The notes below the pieces were generated by a model. That model was not told the origin of the DNA and searched no databases. It saw nothing but the letters and a program-made list of their open reading frames with translations. A stretch of 64,000 nt of DNA from an uncultured Bacteroidales bacterium (GTDB lineage: Bacteria > Bacteroidota > Bacteroidia > Bacteroidales > Muribaculaceae), in the NCBI GenBank assembly GCA_902777835.1, contig CACYVC010000009.1, positions 1-64,000 on the forward strand, written 5' to 3'. Below, piece after piece: positions 36,619 through 45,774 of this stretch. Position 1 is the stretch's first letter, and every line of letters begins with the position of its first letter. Position numbers and translations under genes: made by a program.

Positions 36619-37238
36619 TGTTACCTGCTATTCTTGACACAGCGAAAGACTATCTTTTTGCTGACGTGGGCAAAATGATTGAGGCGGGGCTGCCTGAAAA
36701 GACGCAGCGCCACCTCATTCGCTTGCGTGACATCTACAACTACTGGCTGCAGTTCCCGATGACGAAAGACCGCGAACTGGTGGCGCACATCATGCAGGCC
36801 TACTCACTACAGGCCACACAGGCTTACGCTGACTTGCGGCTGGTCAAAGCTCTGCTCGGCGACTTGCAGAAGTCAACCAAAGAATATCACCGCTACCGCC
36901 TCATCGAGATGATTAACGCTGCCTACGAGATGGCACGCATCAACCGGGACGCTAAGAGCATGGTGGCAGCCGCCGACAAGTATGGCAAATACACCCAGCT
37001 CGACAAAGAAGACCTTATCGATCGCGGCTTCGACAAGATAATGATCCAACCGTTCAAGCCCACCGATGATCCGTCAGTGGCGGGCTTCAAGCCGGTGCCT
37101 AACATCCGCGAGAAGATTCAGAAGAAGATTGCCTCATACTGGAACGAGGAAATCGAAGAAGTGGAGTTTGAGGCGGTTGAGTTCGATGAGGATGAAATAT
37201 TCAAACCAAAACCCAAACAGGATGAAGCAGCCGATTGA
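36618..37238 (+). CDS. Phage protein, possible DNA-packaging factor
   Basis: 206 residues, helical, with an acidic tail (EEIEEVEFEAVEFDEDEIF, about 175-193). Its 3' end overlaps the large terminase start by 17 bases. Either this or the preceding gene is likely the small terminase. Confidence 0.55.
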   Translation: MLPAILDTAKDYLFADVGKMIEAGLPEKTQRHLIRLRDIYNYWLQFPMTKDRELVAHIMQAYSLQATQAYADLRLVKALLGDLQKSTKEYHRYRLIEMINAAYEMARINRDAKSMVAAADKYGKYTQLDKEDLIDRGFDKIMIQPFKPTDDPSVAGFKPVPNIREKIQKKIASYWNEEIEEVEFEAVEFDEDEIFKPKPKQDEAAD

Positions 37239-38850
37239 ACCACAGCCATTCTACTTGAACGACATTCAGAACGAGGTTATCTATACCGGCGCAAAGGACA
37301 CCATCCTCTGCGCTGGACGTGCCTTGGGCAAGGGCGTGGTGCATGCCTTGTGGAACTTGCGCAACATGCAGCGCATGCCTGGATCTATCACTGGCATCGT
37401 TTCTCCCAACTGCAAGCGTGCGCTCACCAACACGCTGCCATCGATGTTGGTGCATTGGGAGAAACTTGGCTACCTGCGCAACGTGCATTGGTGTATTGGC
37501 ATCAAGCCTCCTAAAGCTTGGCATTGGCCAGAGCCTATCTTCCGTCCTGAGAACTATGAGAATGTGCTGTCGTTCTACAACGGCAGCATTGGCTTCATCA
37601 TATCCCAGGACCGAAGCGGCACATCGAACTCTCAGTCTTACGACGCGCTCGACATCGACGAAGCTAAGTTCATCGACTTCGAGCAGCTGAAAGACGAGAC
37701 GCTACCAGCCAACCGAGGCAACCGCCAATACTTCGGCAAGCACTACTTCCACCACGGCATGCTTATCACAAGTGATATGCCAGTGACCAAGAAAGGCTCT
37801 TGGTTCCTGGAGTATGAACACAAGTGCGACCCCGAACTGATTGAGCTGATACAAGGCACGGTCTATGAGGTGTGGCGTGTGGAGCAGAAGATTAAAGCCT
37901 TACTCGCTGAGGGCAAGACTATCCCTGCTTGGCTGCGCTCACAGCTGCGAACGCTCAACCGTGACCTGTGCCGTATGCGCTCCGTGGCCACCTACTACCG
38001 TGAGGCATCCACCATCTACAATATGCAGGTGCTTGGCGAGGCATTCATCAACCAGCTAAAGCGTGACCTGCCACCGCTCACGTTCCAGACATCGGTACTC
38101 TGCAAGCGCATCGGCATTGCTCGTGATGGCTTCTATTCATCAATGACCGAGGGCAACAAGTACAGTGCCACCAACTTCTCGTACCTCGATAACCTGGAAT
38201 ATCAGTTCGATAAGATTAAAGAGCCGTCATCTCTTGCCGATGCTGATGTGGACTTCAATCAGTCGTTGTGCATCGCGTTCGACTACAACGCCAATATTAA
38301 CTGGCTTGTAGTGGGGCAGCCACGCAAGGCGCAACTGCTTATCCTCAAATCATTCTTCGTCAAGTTCGAGCGCAAACTTCCCGAACTGATTGATGACTTC
38401 TGCAAGTACTACCGACACCACAAGCGTCGGGAGGTTGTGTTCTACTACGACAGCACAGCTCTCGGCTCGAACTATGCGGTGAACCGTGAAGATTTCCGTT
38501 GGGTCATCATCAACGAGTTCAAGAAGCGAGGCTGGCGGGTGCGTGATGTGTATATTGGTAGACCTATGCACCACATCGAAAAGCAGCTGCTCATCAACCG
38601 CATGATGGCTGGCCATGCTCGACTGCGCCCGATGTTCAACCGTGAGAACAACGAGGACTTGCTTGTCAGCGTGCAGACCGCTGGCGTGTACAATGGCAAC
38701 AAGGATAAGCGTGGCGAGAAATTGGCCGAGACCGAAGAAGATAAATTGGAAGCTCGTACCGATGGAAGCGATGCCTTTGACACGCTCTGCATCGGGTGCG
38801 AGAAGATGCCGCAGTCCTCGCACTCTGTGCAGGTGACTTCATCATTCTAA
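37222..38850 (+). CDS. Terminase large subunit
   Basis: 542 residues from ATG 37222 (MKQPIEPQPFYLND). ATPase: Walker A-like CAGRALGKGVVHAL (about 29-42; reads GRALGKGV instead of the common G-x-G-K-S/T) and Walker B ALDIDEAK (about 138-145). The nuclease domain begins near residue 350 with FDYNANINW and continues through YYDSTALGSN. It packages phage DNA into the prohead. A frame-compatible upstream start would run through the preceding gene and was not used. Confidence 0.88.
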   Translation: MKQPIEPQPFYLNDIQNEVIYTGAKDTILCAGRALGKGVVHALWNLRNMQRMPGSITGIVSPNCKRALTNTLPSMLVHWEKLGYLRNVHWCIGIKPPKAWHWPEPIFRPENYENVLSFYNGSIGFIISQDRSGTSNSQSYDALDIDEAKFIDFEQLKDETLPANRGNRQYFGKHYFHHGMLITSDMPVTKKGSWFLEYEHKCDPELIELIQGTVYEVWRVEQKIKALLAEGKTIPAWLRSQLRTLNRDLCRMRSVATYYREASTIYNMQVLGEAFINQLKRDLPPLTFQTSVLCKRIGIARDGFYSSMTEGNKYSATNFSYLDNLEYQFDKIKEPSSLADADVDFNQSLCIAFDYNANINWLVVGQPRKAQLLILKSFFVKFERKLPELIDDFCKYYRHHKRREVVFYYDSTALGSNYAVNREDFRWVIINEFKKRGWRVRDVYIGRPMHHIEKQLLINRMMAGHARLRPMFNRENNEDLLVSVQTAGVYNGNKDKRGEKLAETEEDKLEARTDGSDAFDTLCIGCEKMPQSSHSVQVTSSF

Positions 38851-38924
38851 TTGGGGTGGTAAGTGACTCACCGCGGCACGCTGAAAACGCCCACGGGCGC
38901 ACGGCGAGCGACCGCTGGCATATT

Positions 38925-39170
38925 CCGCCGACATTAAGGCGGTAAGCGGCTCGGCGGCGTAGGGCAGTGGGGGCAGAACTTTCGTTCTGACCGCAGAATT
39001 GCGGTCAAATTGCGCTCGCAATACCCTATTTGTTAAGGGTTTTGCTCGCTGGAGTCGCGAAGGACTTCGCTTTTACCCCTCGTGGGTCGCATCTAAAATA
39101 GGGTAATTCCCCTATTCCAGAAACTTCTACGACCCACGAATGAAACCATTTTATTGAGGCCAATAAAATG
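38925..39170. other. Cluster of hairpins upstream of the tape-measure gene
   Basis: The 384-base gap 38851-39234 has no gene but at least eight inverted repeats: 38925/38942, 38975/38988, 38989/39006 (perfect 7 bp, GAAT loop), 39009/39022, 39023/39040, 39057/39070 (followed by TTTTA), 39081-39089 with 39130-39138 (perfect 9 bp) around an inner 39097/39116, and 39147-39156 with 39161-39170 (perfect 10 bp). It may be a set of terminators or a structured RNA. Confidence 0.6.
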
Positions 39171-39182
39171 AGAGCTGTGGCA

Positions 39183-39217
39183 GTCTTTTTATAGACTTCC
39201 GCATTGGTTTAACTTTG
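39183..39217 (+). promoter_or_regulatory. Late-type phage promoter 2 (tape measure)
   Basis: GTCTTTTT (39183-39190), 19 bases, TAACTTTG (39210-39217), CA. No TTG in the standard position. Confidence 0.7.
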
Positions 39218-39234
39218 CACAAAAAGCAACGATT

Positions 39235-42200
39235 ATGCCTGATATATCAACAAAAGCAACTGTCGGCATTGAGCTGAACACCCAACCAGTGGGGCGCAAG
39301 ATTGCCGAACTGGAAACCAAACTCGACAAACTGAACGAAAAAAAACGTCAGTTTGAGGCGGCTGGCGACCAGAAAGGTCTTGTCAAAATTCAAAAGGAGA
39401 TTAACAAGGTCTCTCGTCAGCTTGACACCGCTCGCACCGCTTCGGAGCGGTGCAAGGCTGCTTTGGCGAAACTCAATGAGTCATCGCCAAAGGAATTGCG
39501 TCACACACTCAAACAGCTGAAATCCGACTTGGACCACATGGAGCGTGGCTCGTCGGCTTGGAAAGCTCACGTCGAAGCCATCAAACGGGTTAAAGCTGAA
39601 ATCAAAAGTGTGGATGCTGAGCTTCGGGAACATGAAGGGCTGCTGTCGCGCATCAACCGCAAGGTGAATGAGTGGGGCATGAGCATCGCCAGTGCTGCCG
39701 CTGCCTTCACCGGCTTGGTGTTTACAGCACGCCAAGCGGTGCAAGCCTATGCCGACATGGAGGCCGAGATGGCTAATGTTCGCAAGTTCACCGGCATGAC
39801 GGCCGATGAGGTGGAGCGATTGAATGACGAGTTCAAGAAAATCGACACTCGCACCAGTCGCGAAGATCTGAACAAACTGGCACAAGAGGCTGGCCGCTTG
39901 GGCTTGCAGAGCCAGGAAGACGTGCTTGGCTTTGTCAACGCTGCGAACCAAATAAATGTGGCTCTCGATGACCTGGGTGAGGGTGCTACGCTGACACTTT
40001 CCAAGCTGACCGACATATTCGGCGATAAAGACCGGCTCGGTGTGGAGCAGTCGCTGCTCGCCGTGGGCTCGGTCATCAATGAGCTGTCGCAGAACTGCAC
40101 GGCTTCGGCTCCATACCTTGCCCAGTTCGCTCAACGCCTTGCAGGTGTTGGCAAGCAAGCCAATATGACCATTCCGCAGATCATGGGCTTTGCTGCCGTG
40201 CTTGACTCGCAAGGCCAAGCGGTGGAAATGAGTGCCACTGCCCTCTCGCAACTCATCATGAAGTTGTTCCAGGATCCAGCCAAGATCGCCAAGGCTACCG
40301 GCATGGACCTGCAAAAATTCAGCAAAGTGCTGAAAGAGGACACCAACGAAGCGCTGTTGATGCTCCTCCAGCGACTGAATGAGCTTGGCAATCTCAATGT
40401 GTTGGCTCCCGTTTTCGATGCCATGGGCACCGATGGTGCACGCGCATCGCAGGTTATTGCTGCTCTCGCTGGCAATGTTGACATGGTGAAACGTCAACAG
40501 ATAGAAGCTAACAAGGCTTTCAAAGAGGGCACATCAATCACGAAAGAGTACAATGTGCAGAACAACACTGTGCAAGCACAACTCGATAAGGCCAAGAAGC
40601 GCTTCCACGAAATGGCGGTAGAACTGGGCGAAAAACTTGCACCGGCTATGAAGTACGCCATCACTGGCACCAGTGCCATGATGCGAGTGCTTTCAACCGC
40701 TGTTTCGTTTATATCTAATCATAAAGCACTTGTCGTTAGCCTTACGGTGGCTATCGTGTCATATACTTTGGCAACGAAAGCATCTGCTATGGCTCAGACA
40801 TTGTGGAATGCCGCTCAGAAAGCTGCGAATGTGGTGATCAAAACGGTAGAGGCTACGGTTATCGCAATCAAGTATGCCTATTTCCTCCTGACTGACCAGC
40901 TGCGTAAGGCTGATGTCGCACAAAAGGCCCTCAATCGAACTATGAAAGCCAATCCTTATGGCTTGGTTCTCGCTGCGCTGTCTGTGTTGATTGGTGCCAT
41001 AATAGACTTGACATCAAGAGCAGAAGAAAATCGACGCAAGGCAGAGGAGGCCAGAAAGGAATATGAGGAGTGGAAAGAATCACTCGTTGATATCGGCCAG
41101 GCCAGTGCAGACTATTGCGCTGGTGAGATAACCCGCCTAAAGGCACTTTATAAAGAAGCTACTAATGAGGCTCTTTCTAGGCGTGAGCGTATCAAGGCCG
41201 CCAATGAACTGCAGAGTATCTACCCCACAGTTTTTGGGAACCTCTCTACTGAAGCCATCATGACTGGTCAGGCTGCTGCAGCTTACGACAGTCTGACGCA
41301 ATCAATCATCAACTCGGCGAGGGCTCGTGCCGCTGCCGCTAAGATTGAGGAGAATGAACGTGAGTTACTGGCTTTGGAGGATAAGCTTGAAAAGCAAAAA
41401 GAAGACCGTGATGCTAAGCAAAAAGCCGCTAACGATAAGCGTAAACAAGCCAACAAGGTCAAAGAAGAAAATAAAGGTACGGTCTATGGTGCTGCTCTTG
41501 GTGACACGCGAGAAATGAATAGCCGAGAAGTGCAATCGGCTGTTGGCGCAATGAATGAAGCTGGTGCTGCTGCCGCCAAAGCGGAGAAAGCGGCCCAAGA
41601 TGCTTCTGATGCTGTCGCTACTACTGAAAAGCAAATCCAAACTATTAACCAGGCTAATCAAACATTGGCCGAGAAATATAAGGTTTCTGCTTCTCAGCTG
41701 AAAACTCCTACCGCACCTACCTTCACACCTGGGGCGGGCTTTAAGCCGATTGACGAGAAAGCTGCCAAGAAAGCCGCTGCCGAGGAAAAGAAACGCCAGC
41801 GTGAGGCTGATGCTGCCGAGAAAAAACGCAAGGCAGAAGAAGAAAAAAAGGCTAAGCAGGAGTTCAAAGATGATGTCGAGAGGGTTAAAAAGAATCTTGC
41901 CGACCAAAATGCAGCGGCTCTTAATGCCTACAACAAAGGAGAGATAGACTATGTGACATACCTTGATCGTAAGCAAGCAGCGTCTGAAAAATATTATAAA
42001 GCGGCCGAAGAAGTCTACAAGAAACATGGTCTTGAAGAGTCTGATGATTTGGCAAAGCTCAGGGAGAAGCAAGCCGAAGAAGATAAGAAATATAAAGAGG
42101 CGCGAAATAAGATGCTCAAGGAGCAGTATGCCCAGGAACGTGACCTTGCCAAAGTCGCCGCTAATATGGAGTACTATAATCCAGACAATAAAGAGGCCTA

Positions 42201-43653
42201 TCACAACCAGCGTGTGCTGGACGAGAAACTGGCCCAAATTGACCTTGAATATCTACGCAAGGTACTGAAGGCGCAGACAGAAGGCTCTCAAGAATATGAA
42301 GCCGCACGCCGAGCCCTTGAAAAAGCAGAGCGTGATGAAGAACTTCGTCAGCGTAAAAAGCTTGAGGAAGATCTTTCTGCTTGGCTATACATCTATTCGC
42401 AGCAGGGTGCTAAGGATCGTATGGATGCAGAACTGCGCGTTGCAAAGCAACTCTACGACCAAAAACTGCTCAAAGAGGAAGAATACCAGGAAGCTCGTGC
42501 CGCCATCGAGAAGAAGTATCGAGACGAGGTGAACTCTAAGACTGGCACCAAAGCCAAGAATCAAGACTTCGACGATGCCAAGGATACCTACGATAAGCAG
42601 ATGAATGCACTCGAGGATGCACGCAAGCAAGGGCTTATCTCACAAGAGGACTATGAGTCGCGCAAGTTCCAGATCACGCAGAACTACCACAACAAGATTG
42701 TGGAGCTAATCAAAGGTCAAGGCTCGGAGTGGGCTACCATGGTCACCACGCTCGTCGAGACTTGGAAGGCTGGTTTCGAGAATCTCGGCAGCACCTTACC
42801 TGAGAAACTTAAAAGCATCGCCGATATGGCATCGGCAGCATTCGCTATAATGAATGCCGGTGTCAAGTCTTACACCGACTATGCCAATGCTTGCCGCGAC
42901 CTCGAACTTGCTAAAGTAGAAAAGAATTACAAAGCGCAGATTGACGCTGCTGGCAACAATGACAAGAAAAAGAAGAAACTTGAAGAACAGAAAGAGAAGG
43001 AAATCGCTAAGATTAAGACCAAGTATGATAAACGTGCTATGGTCATCGAGATGGCGCAAGCCGTGGCATCGACAGCAATGGCTGCGATTAATGCTTATGC
43101 CAGCGCAGCGCAAGTGCCGATGATTGGTTACATACTTGGCCCAATTGCTGCCAGTATGGCCCTCGCGGCTGGTGCCTTGCAAATCGCTACCATCAAGAAG
43201 TCGCACCAGGCGCAGCAGATGGGCTACTACGAGGGTGGCTTCACGAGCCGTGATCCAAACAACCGCCGTGAAGCCGGTGTGGTGCACGCCAATGAGTTCG
43301 TGGCGAACCATAATGCTGTGTCGAATCCTCAGTTGCTTCCTGTGCTTCGTTTGATAGACCAAGCGCAACGCAACAACACAGTGGGCTCGCTCACTCGAGA
43401 AGATGTGAGTCGTGCCATCGGACAGGGTGCCATACTCGGCGATATGACTGTCGCCCAGCAACGCACCGCCGAACAGCACGACACCTCGATGGTGATGGTA
43501 GCAGCCTCCATGGAGCGGCAGACCGATGCCATCAACGAACTCAACGCTCGCCTTGCCGACGGCATTGAGTCGTTCATGGTGATGGACGGCGAGCGGGGTT
43601 TTGACCGCTCGTGGGAACGTTACCAGCGCATGAAGAACAATCCCAAGCGATGA
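39235..43653 (+). CDS. Tail tape-measure protein
   Basis: 1472 residues. A TP901-type tape-measure domain at about 150-480 (YADMEAEMANVRKFTGMTAD, LTKLSDIFGDKD-like repeats of GMTADE...), hydrophobic segments near 500-530 and 585-600, and long Lys/Glu-rich coiled coils (about 700-1200). VMAAINAYASAAQVP-like and membrane-facing segments lie near 1290-1320, and ESG-type ends follow. It sets tail length, so the tail is long and Siphoviridae-like. At roughly 1.5 angstrom per residue a tail of about 200 nm is expected (inference). Confidence 0.93.
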   Translation: MPDISTKATVGIELNTQPVGRKIAELETKLDKLNEKKRQFEAAGDQKGLVKIQKEINKVSRQLDTARTASERCKAALAKLNESSPKELRHTLKQLKSDLDHMERGSSAWKAHVEAIKRVKAEIKSVDAELREHEGLLSRINRKVNEWGMSIASAAAAFTGLVFTARQAVQAYADMEAEMANVRKFTGMTADEVERLNDEFKKIDTRTSREDLNKLAQEAGRLGLQSQEDVLGFVNAANQINVALDDLGEGATLTLSKLTDIFGDKDRLGVEQSLLAVGSVINELSQNCTASAPYLAQFAQRLAGVGKQANMTIPQIMGFAAVLDSQGQAVEMSATALSQLIMKLFQDPAKIAKATGMDLQKFSKVLKEDTNEALLMLLQRLNELGNLNVLAPVFDAMGTDGARASQVIAALAGNVDMVKRQQIEANKAFKEGTSITKEYNVQNNTVQAQLDKAKKRFHEMAVELGEKLAPAMKYAITGTSAMMRVLSTAVSFISNHKALVVSLTVAIVSYTLATKASAMAQTLWNAAQKAANVVIKTVEATVIAIKYAYFLLTDQLRKADVAQKALNRTMKANPYGLVLAALSVLIGAIIDLTSRAEENRRKAEEARKEYEEWKESLVDIGQASADYCAGEITRLKALYKEATNEALSRRERIKAANELQSIYPTVFGNLSTEAIMTGQAAAAYDSLTQSIINSARARAAAAKIEENERELLALEDKLEKQKEDRDAKQKAANDKRKQANKVKEENKGTVYGAALGDTREMNSREVQSAVGAMNEAGAAAAKAEKAAQDASDAVATTEKQIQTINQANQTLAEKYKVSASQLKTPTAPTFTPGAGFKPIDEKAAKKAAAEEKKRQREADAAEKKRKAEEEKKAKQEFKDDVERVKKNLADQNAAALNAYNKGEIDYVTYLDRKQAASEKYYKAAEEVYKKHGLEESDDLAKLREKQAEEDKKYKEARNKMLKEQYAQERDLAKVAANMEYYNPDNKEAYHNQRVLDEKLAQIDLEYLRKVLKAQTEGSQEYEAARRALEKAERDEELRQRKKLEEDLSAWLYIYSQQGAKDRMDAELRVAKQLYDQKLLKEEEYQEARAAIEKKYRDEVNSKTGTKAKNQDFDDAKDTYDKQMNALEDARKQGLISQEDYESRKFQITQNYHNKIVELIKGQGSEWATMVTTLVETWKAGFENLGSTLPEKLKSIADMASAAFAIMNAGVKSYTDYANACRDLELAKVEKNYKAQIDAAGNNDKKKKKLEEQKEKEIAKIKTKYDKRAMVIEMAQAVASTAMAAINAYASAAQVPMIGYILGPIAASMALAAGALQIATIKKSHQAQQMGYYEGGFTSRDPNNRREAGVVHANEFVANHNAVSNPQLLPVLRLIDQAQRNNTVGSLTREDVSRAIGQGAILGDMTVAQQRTAEQHDTSMVMVAASMERQTDAINELNARLADGIESFMVMDGERGFDRSWERYQRMKNNPKR

Positions 43654-43687
43654 TATCTTAATTTCAACGTTTATATAGTAACTGATG

Positions 43688-44212
43688 AGTGGCGGTGCCA
43701 GTGATGGTATCGCCACTATTATTTCGCCTATGCCTCTCGGCAGGCTGGTGGGGCGTTGTGCTGCTGCGGTGGCGGTGAGTGCTGCCCACTACCGGCCCAT
43801 TTCCTCGCTTCAACCATCGTGCTCCTTGCCCTTGTCACATGGTCATAATCATCTTGCAACCGTTAGAGTGGCGGTTGAACGGACTTGCATCTTAGAACTT
43901 GCAACCCCCCTCTCGCGCTCACCCCTTGACCTTGGCTTGTGGGCTCCCATCAGCGTGACCACCTCTTGGCAATTACTCGGCGCGGTTCTCTCCTCTGGCA
44001 TTCATACAAAGGGTTTCGGGTCGGGCATTCGTCGGTGTCGGCACCCGCTGGGCTTGCCGGTTGTCGCCTGTATTTCCGCACTGCGTGCCCTGCCTTGCCG
44101 CCTGGGTGGTGGGAGGCGTGGCAAGCGGCCAGATGTGACATTGTTCATCGTCGCGTCTGAGTGGACCATAACAAATTTTGAGAGTAATTTTTTCTTTTAC
44201 ACCGCAAAGTTA
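43688..44212 (-). ncRNA. Apparently non-coding 0.5-kb region with opposing promoter
   Basis: The gap 43654-44370 has no convincing gene. On the minus strand TTG (44232-44230), 17 bases, TAACTTTG (44212-44205) could start a leftward transcript, opposite to all phage genes nearby. The region is not AT-rich like other gaps and has stems, e.g. CTTGCC+GCC (44094-44102) with GGC+GGCAAG (44115-44125), and AGTGGCG (43688-43694) with CGCCACT (43711-43717). It might be a large phage RNA of the GOLLD/ROOL kind, but I could not match any. Confidence 0.3.
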
Positions 44213-44370
44213 CGGCTTGGCTCGATATGCAAGGTCAGGCGCTGTTTCAGCCGAAATCTCCAGCCCTGCGGGTAGTATTTAGCCTTGGAAAACCTTGCTG
44301 GCAATCTCACTCTTTGCTCGTCACGTGGCAGTGTAAATAAAAAATTATTCACTCTTAAAATTTCTATGTT

Positions 44371-44943
44371 ATGGTACACATTTCAAACACTCCCGATTTC
44401 GAGAACAACGACAACATCTTCATGGCTGCTCGCTACACCTACATCCCCACCACCGTTCAGGCTGATGGCAAGGCTTGGGGCATCCGCAAGAAAGTGTGGA
44501 AATTCAAAGACGGCGACACCGCCATCTCAGCAGAGGTCGCCCAGTGGGTTAGCACGACACTCGACGAGTCTATGCCTGACCTCGAAAACTGTACCTTCGT
44601 CTGCATACCTGCAAGCAGCGAGGAGAGAACACAGATGCGCTACGAGCAATTCGCTCAAGAGGTCTGCAAGGCAACGCAGATGGCTAACGCCTACAAGCAC
44701 ATCAAGGTCGAGGGAACACGACTCGCTATTCACGAGCACAAGGTGTGCAAGTCTATCTCTAAGGTGCAAGTCTTGAAGTTCGACCGCCGTTTCTTCAACG
44801 GACGCAAGGTGATTATCTTCGACGATGTGATTACCAAGGGCAAGAGCTTCAGCACCATGGTTGAGTATCTCGAGGAGATGGGCGCAAAGGTGGTGGGCGG
44901 CATATTTCTCGCCGCTACCGCTTTCCAGCACAACACGAAATGA
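44371..44943 (+). CDS. Phage-encoded phosphoribosyltransferase-like protein
   Basis: 190 residues. The C-terminal half has the PRPP-binding signature VIIFDDVITKGKSFS (about 148-162), hydrophobic strand, two acids and a small-residue loop, as in ComF/purine phosphoribosyltransferases. The N-terminal half has the second PRTase-like part CTFVCIPASSEERTQ. The pyrophosphate loop is not conserved in an obvious way. It could salvage nucleotides or modify a host target. Its own terminator follows at 44951. Confidence 0.75.
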   Translation: MVHISNTPDFENNDNIFMAARYTYIPTTVQADGKAWGIRKKVWKFKDGDTAISAEVAQWVSTTLDESMPDLENCTFVCIPASSEERTQMRYEQFAQEVCKATQMANAYKHIKVEGTRLAIHEHKVCKSISKVQVLKFDRRFFNGRKVIIFDDVITKGKSFSTMVEYLEEMGAKVVGGIFLAATAFQHNTK

Positions 44944-44950
44944 TCTCCCT

Positions 44951-44976
44951 GCCTCCCACCCACGGGAGGCTTTTTT
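44951..44976 (+). terminator. Terminator of the phosphoribosyltransferase gene
   Basis: GCCTCCC (44951-44957) pairs perfectly with GGGAGGC (44964-44970), then TTTTTTA. Confidence 0.9.
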
Positions 44977-45017
44977 ATGCTCAATGTTAATAAATTGTTG
45001 AAATCTAAAATATTTTA

Positions 45018-45126
45018 TTGGTAATTCGGAAATTGTTGCTACCTTTGCCACCACATAGAAATGATGAGTTGCAGCGATATGCTGTAAGTTTGACGGTCAG
45101 CTTGCTGTGAAGCAGGCTGATTTTTA
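45018..45126 (+). ncRNA. Candidate small RNA with own promoter and terminator
   Basis: A strong promoter, TTG (45018-45020), 19 bases, TACCTTTG (45040-45047), should start RNA near 45053. About 70 bases on there is a terminator: TCAGCTTGCT (45097-45106) with AGCAGGCTGA (45111-45120, one G-T pair), then TTTTTA. Between them CAGC/GCTG forms a second small stem. No reading frame of note lies in this space. Confidence 0.55.
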
Positions 45127-45138
45127 TTGGCACAGAAT

Positions 45139-45169
45139 TTGCACACTCTAAAAATTAGAGTTATCTTTG
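45139..45169 (+). promoter_or_regulatory. Promoter of the secreted phage protein
   Basis: TTG (45139-45141), 20 bases, TATCTTTG (45162-45169); host-type, unlike the late phage promoters. The gene could thus be on in the lysogen. Confidence 0.75.
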
Positions 45170-45191
45170 CACCATCTAAATCGTTATTTCT

Positions 45192-45740
45192 ATGTACAGA
45201 CTCATCGTTAATATATTATTGGTTGCGTGTTTCGCCCTGCCTTCGTGGGGCAAATTCGCCGGACTCGCCTATGTGGGCGAGATAGAATGGGATAAGAGAC
45301 ACCAGACTGCCGTGAAGCTATTTTGTGACACCACGGCGACTGACACGGTGTGGTCTCTCGAGATGCAGGGCGCGGTGGAGCATTATGACACGCTGCTGCT
45401 CAAAACGGGCGACGGCAAGGTGTTGGAGCTGGTTCCATACGACGAGAAGTTTGACCATGTTACCGACAGCATCGGGCACAGCTCTGTCACGGGTGAGCTG
45501 ATGGAGTTCTATCACTACGAGACGGTGATATACTTCCACATCACCACCACCGCCTTAAACTACATCGCTGAACATGGCATCGCTAAACTGCGCTATGGGC
45601 ACAACGAATTCTATAGAGACAAGGACTACAAGCACAACGAGTTCGGTAAAGACCTTGCCGAAGCCTACCATAAGGTCCTCGAGCAGATGTCACCCGACTA
45701 TGTGCCACCACAGAAACCATCTATCCGGGACGGCTTCTGA
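45192..45740 (+). CDS. Secreted phage protein, possible lysogenic conversion gene
   Basis: 182 residues with a signal peptide (MYRLIVNILLVACFALPSWG, cleavage near 20). A cysteine at position 13 lies within the hydrophobic part and is not a good lipobox. The mature protein has many His, Tyr and Glu residues and no known domain. It has its own host-type promoter right after a terminated small RNA, which is typical of 'moron' genes expressed by the prophage. Confidence 0.7.
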   Translation: MYRLIVNILLVACFALPSWGKFAGLAYVGEIEWDKRHQTAVKLFCDTTATDTVWSLEMQGAVEHYDTLLLKTGDGKVLELVPYDEKFDHVTDSIGHSSVTGELMEFYHYETVIYFHITTTALNYIAEHGIAKLRYGHNEFYRDKDYKHNEFGKDLAEAYHKVLEQMSPDYVPPQKPSIRDGF

Positions 45741-45774
45741 TACATGTTACATCATTTTAGAAAAAATAAAGTAT

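Noticed and set aside
37066-37221. Longer N terminus for the large terminase
   Set aside because: It would overlap the preceding gene by more than 170 bases and is Arg-rich out-of-frame reading of it.
43870-43915. A tRNA-like fold on the minus strand
   Set aside because: Arms do not have tRNA lengths and the T-loop and anticodon loop cannot be placed together; the stem is a repeated ACTTGCA word.
43685-44275. A 196-codon open frame on the plus strand, MSGGASDGIATI
   Set aside because: Amino-acid make-up is odd (many Ser, Arg, Leu, Pro, Cys), there is no conserved-looking domain, and it starts inside the hairpin after the tape-measure gene. It looks like chance frame in non-coding DNA.
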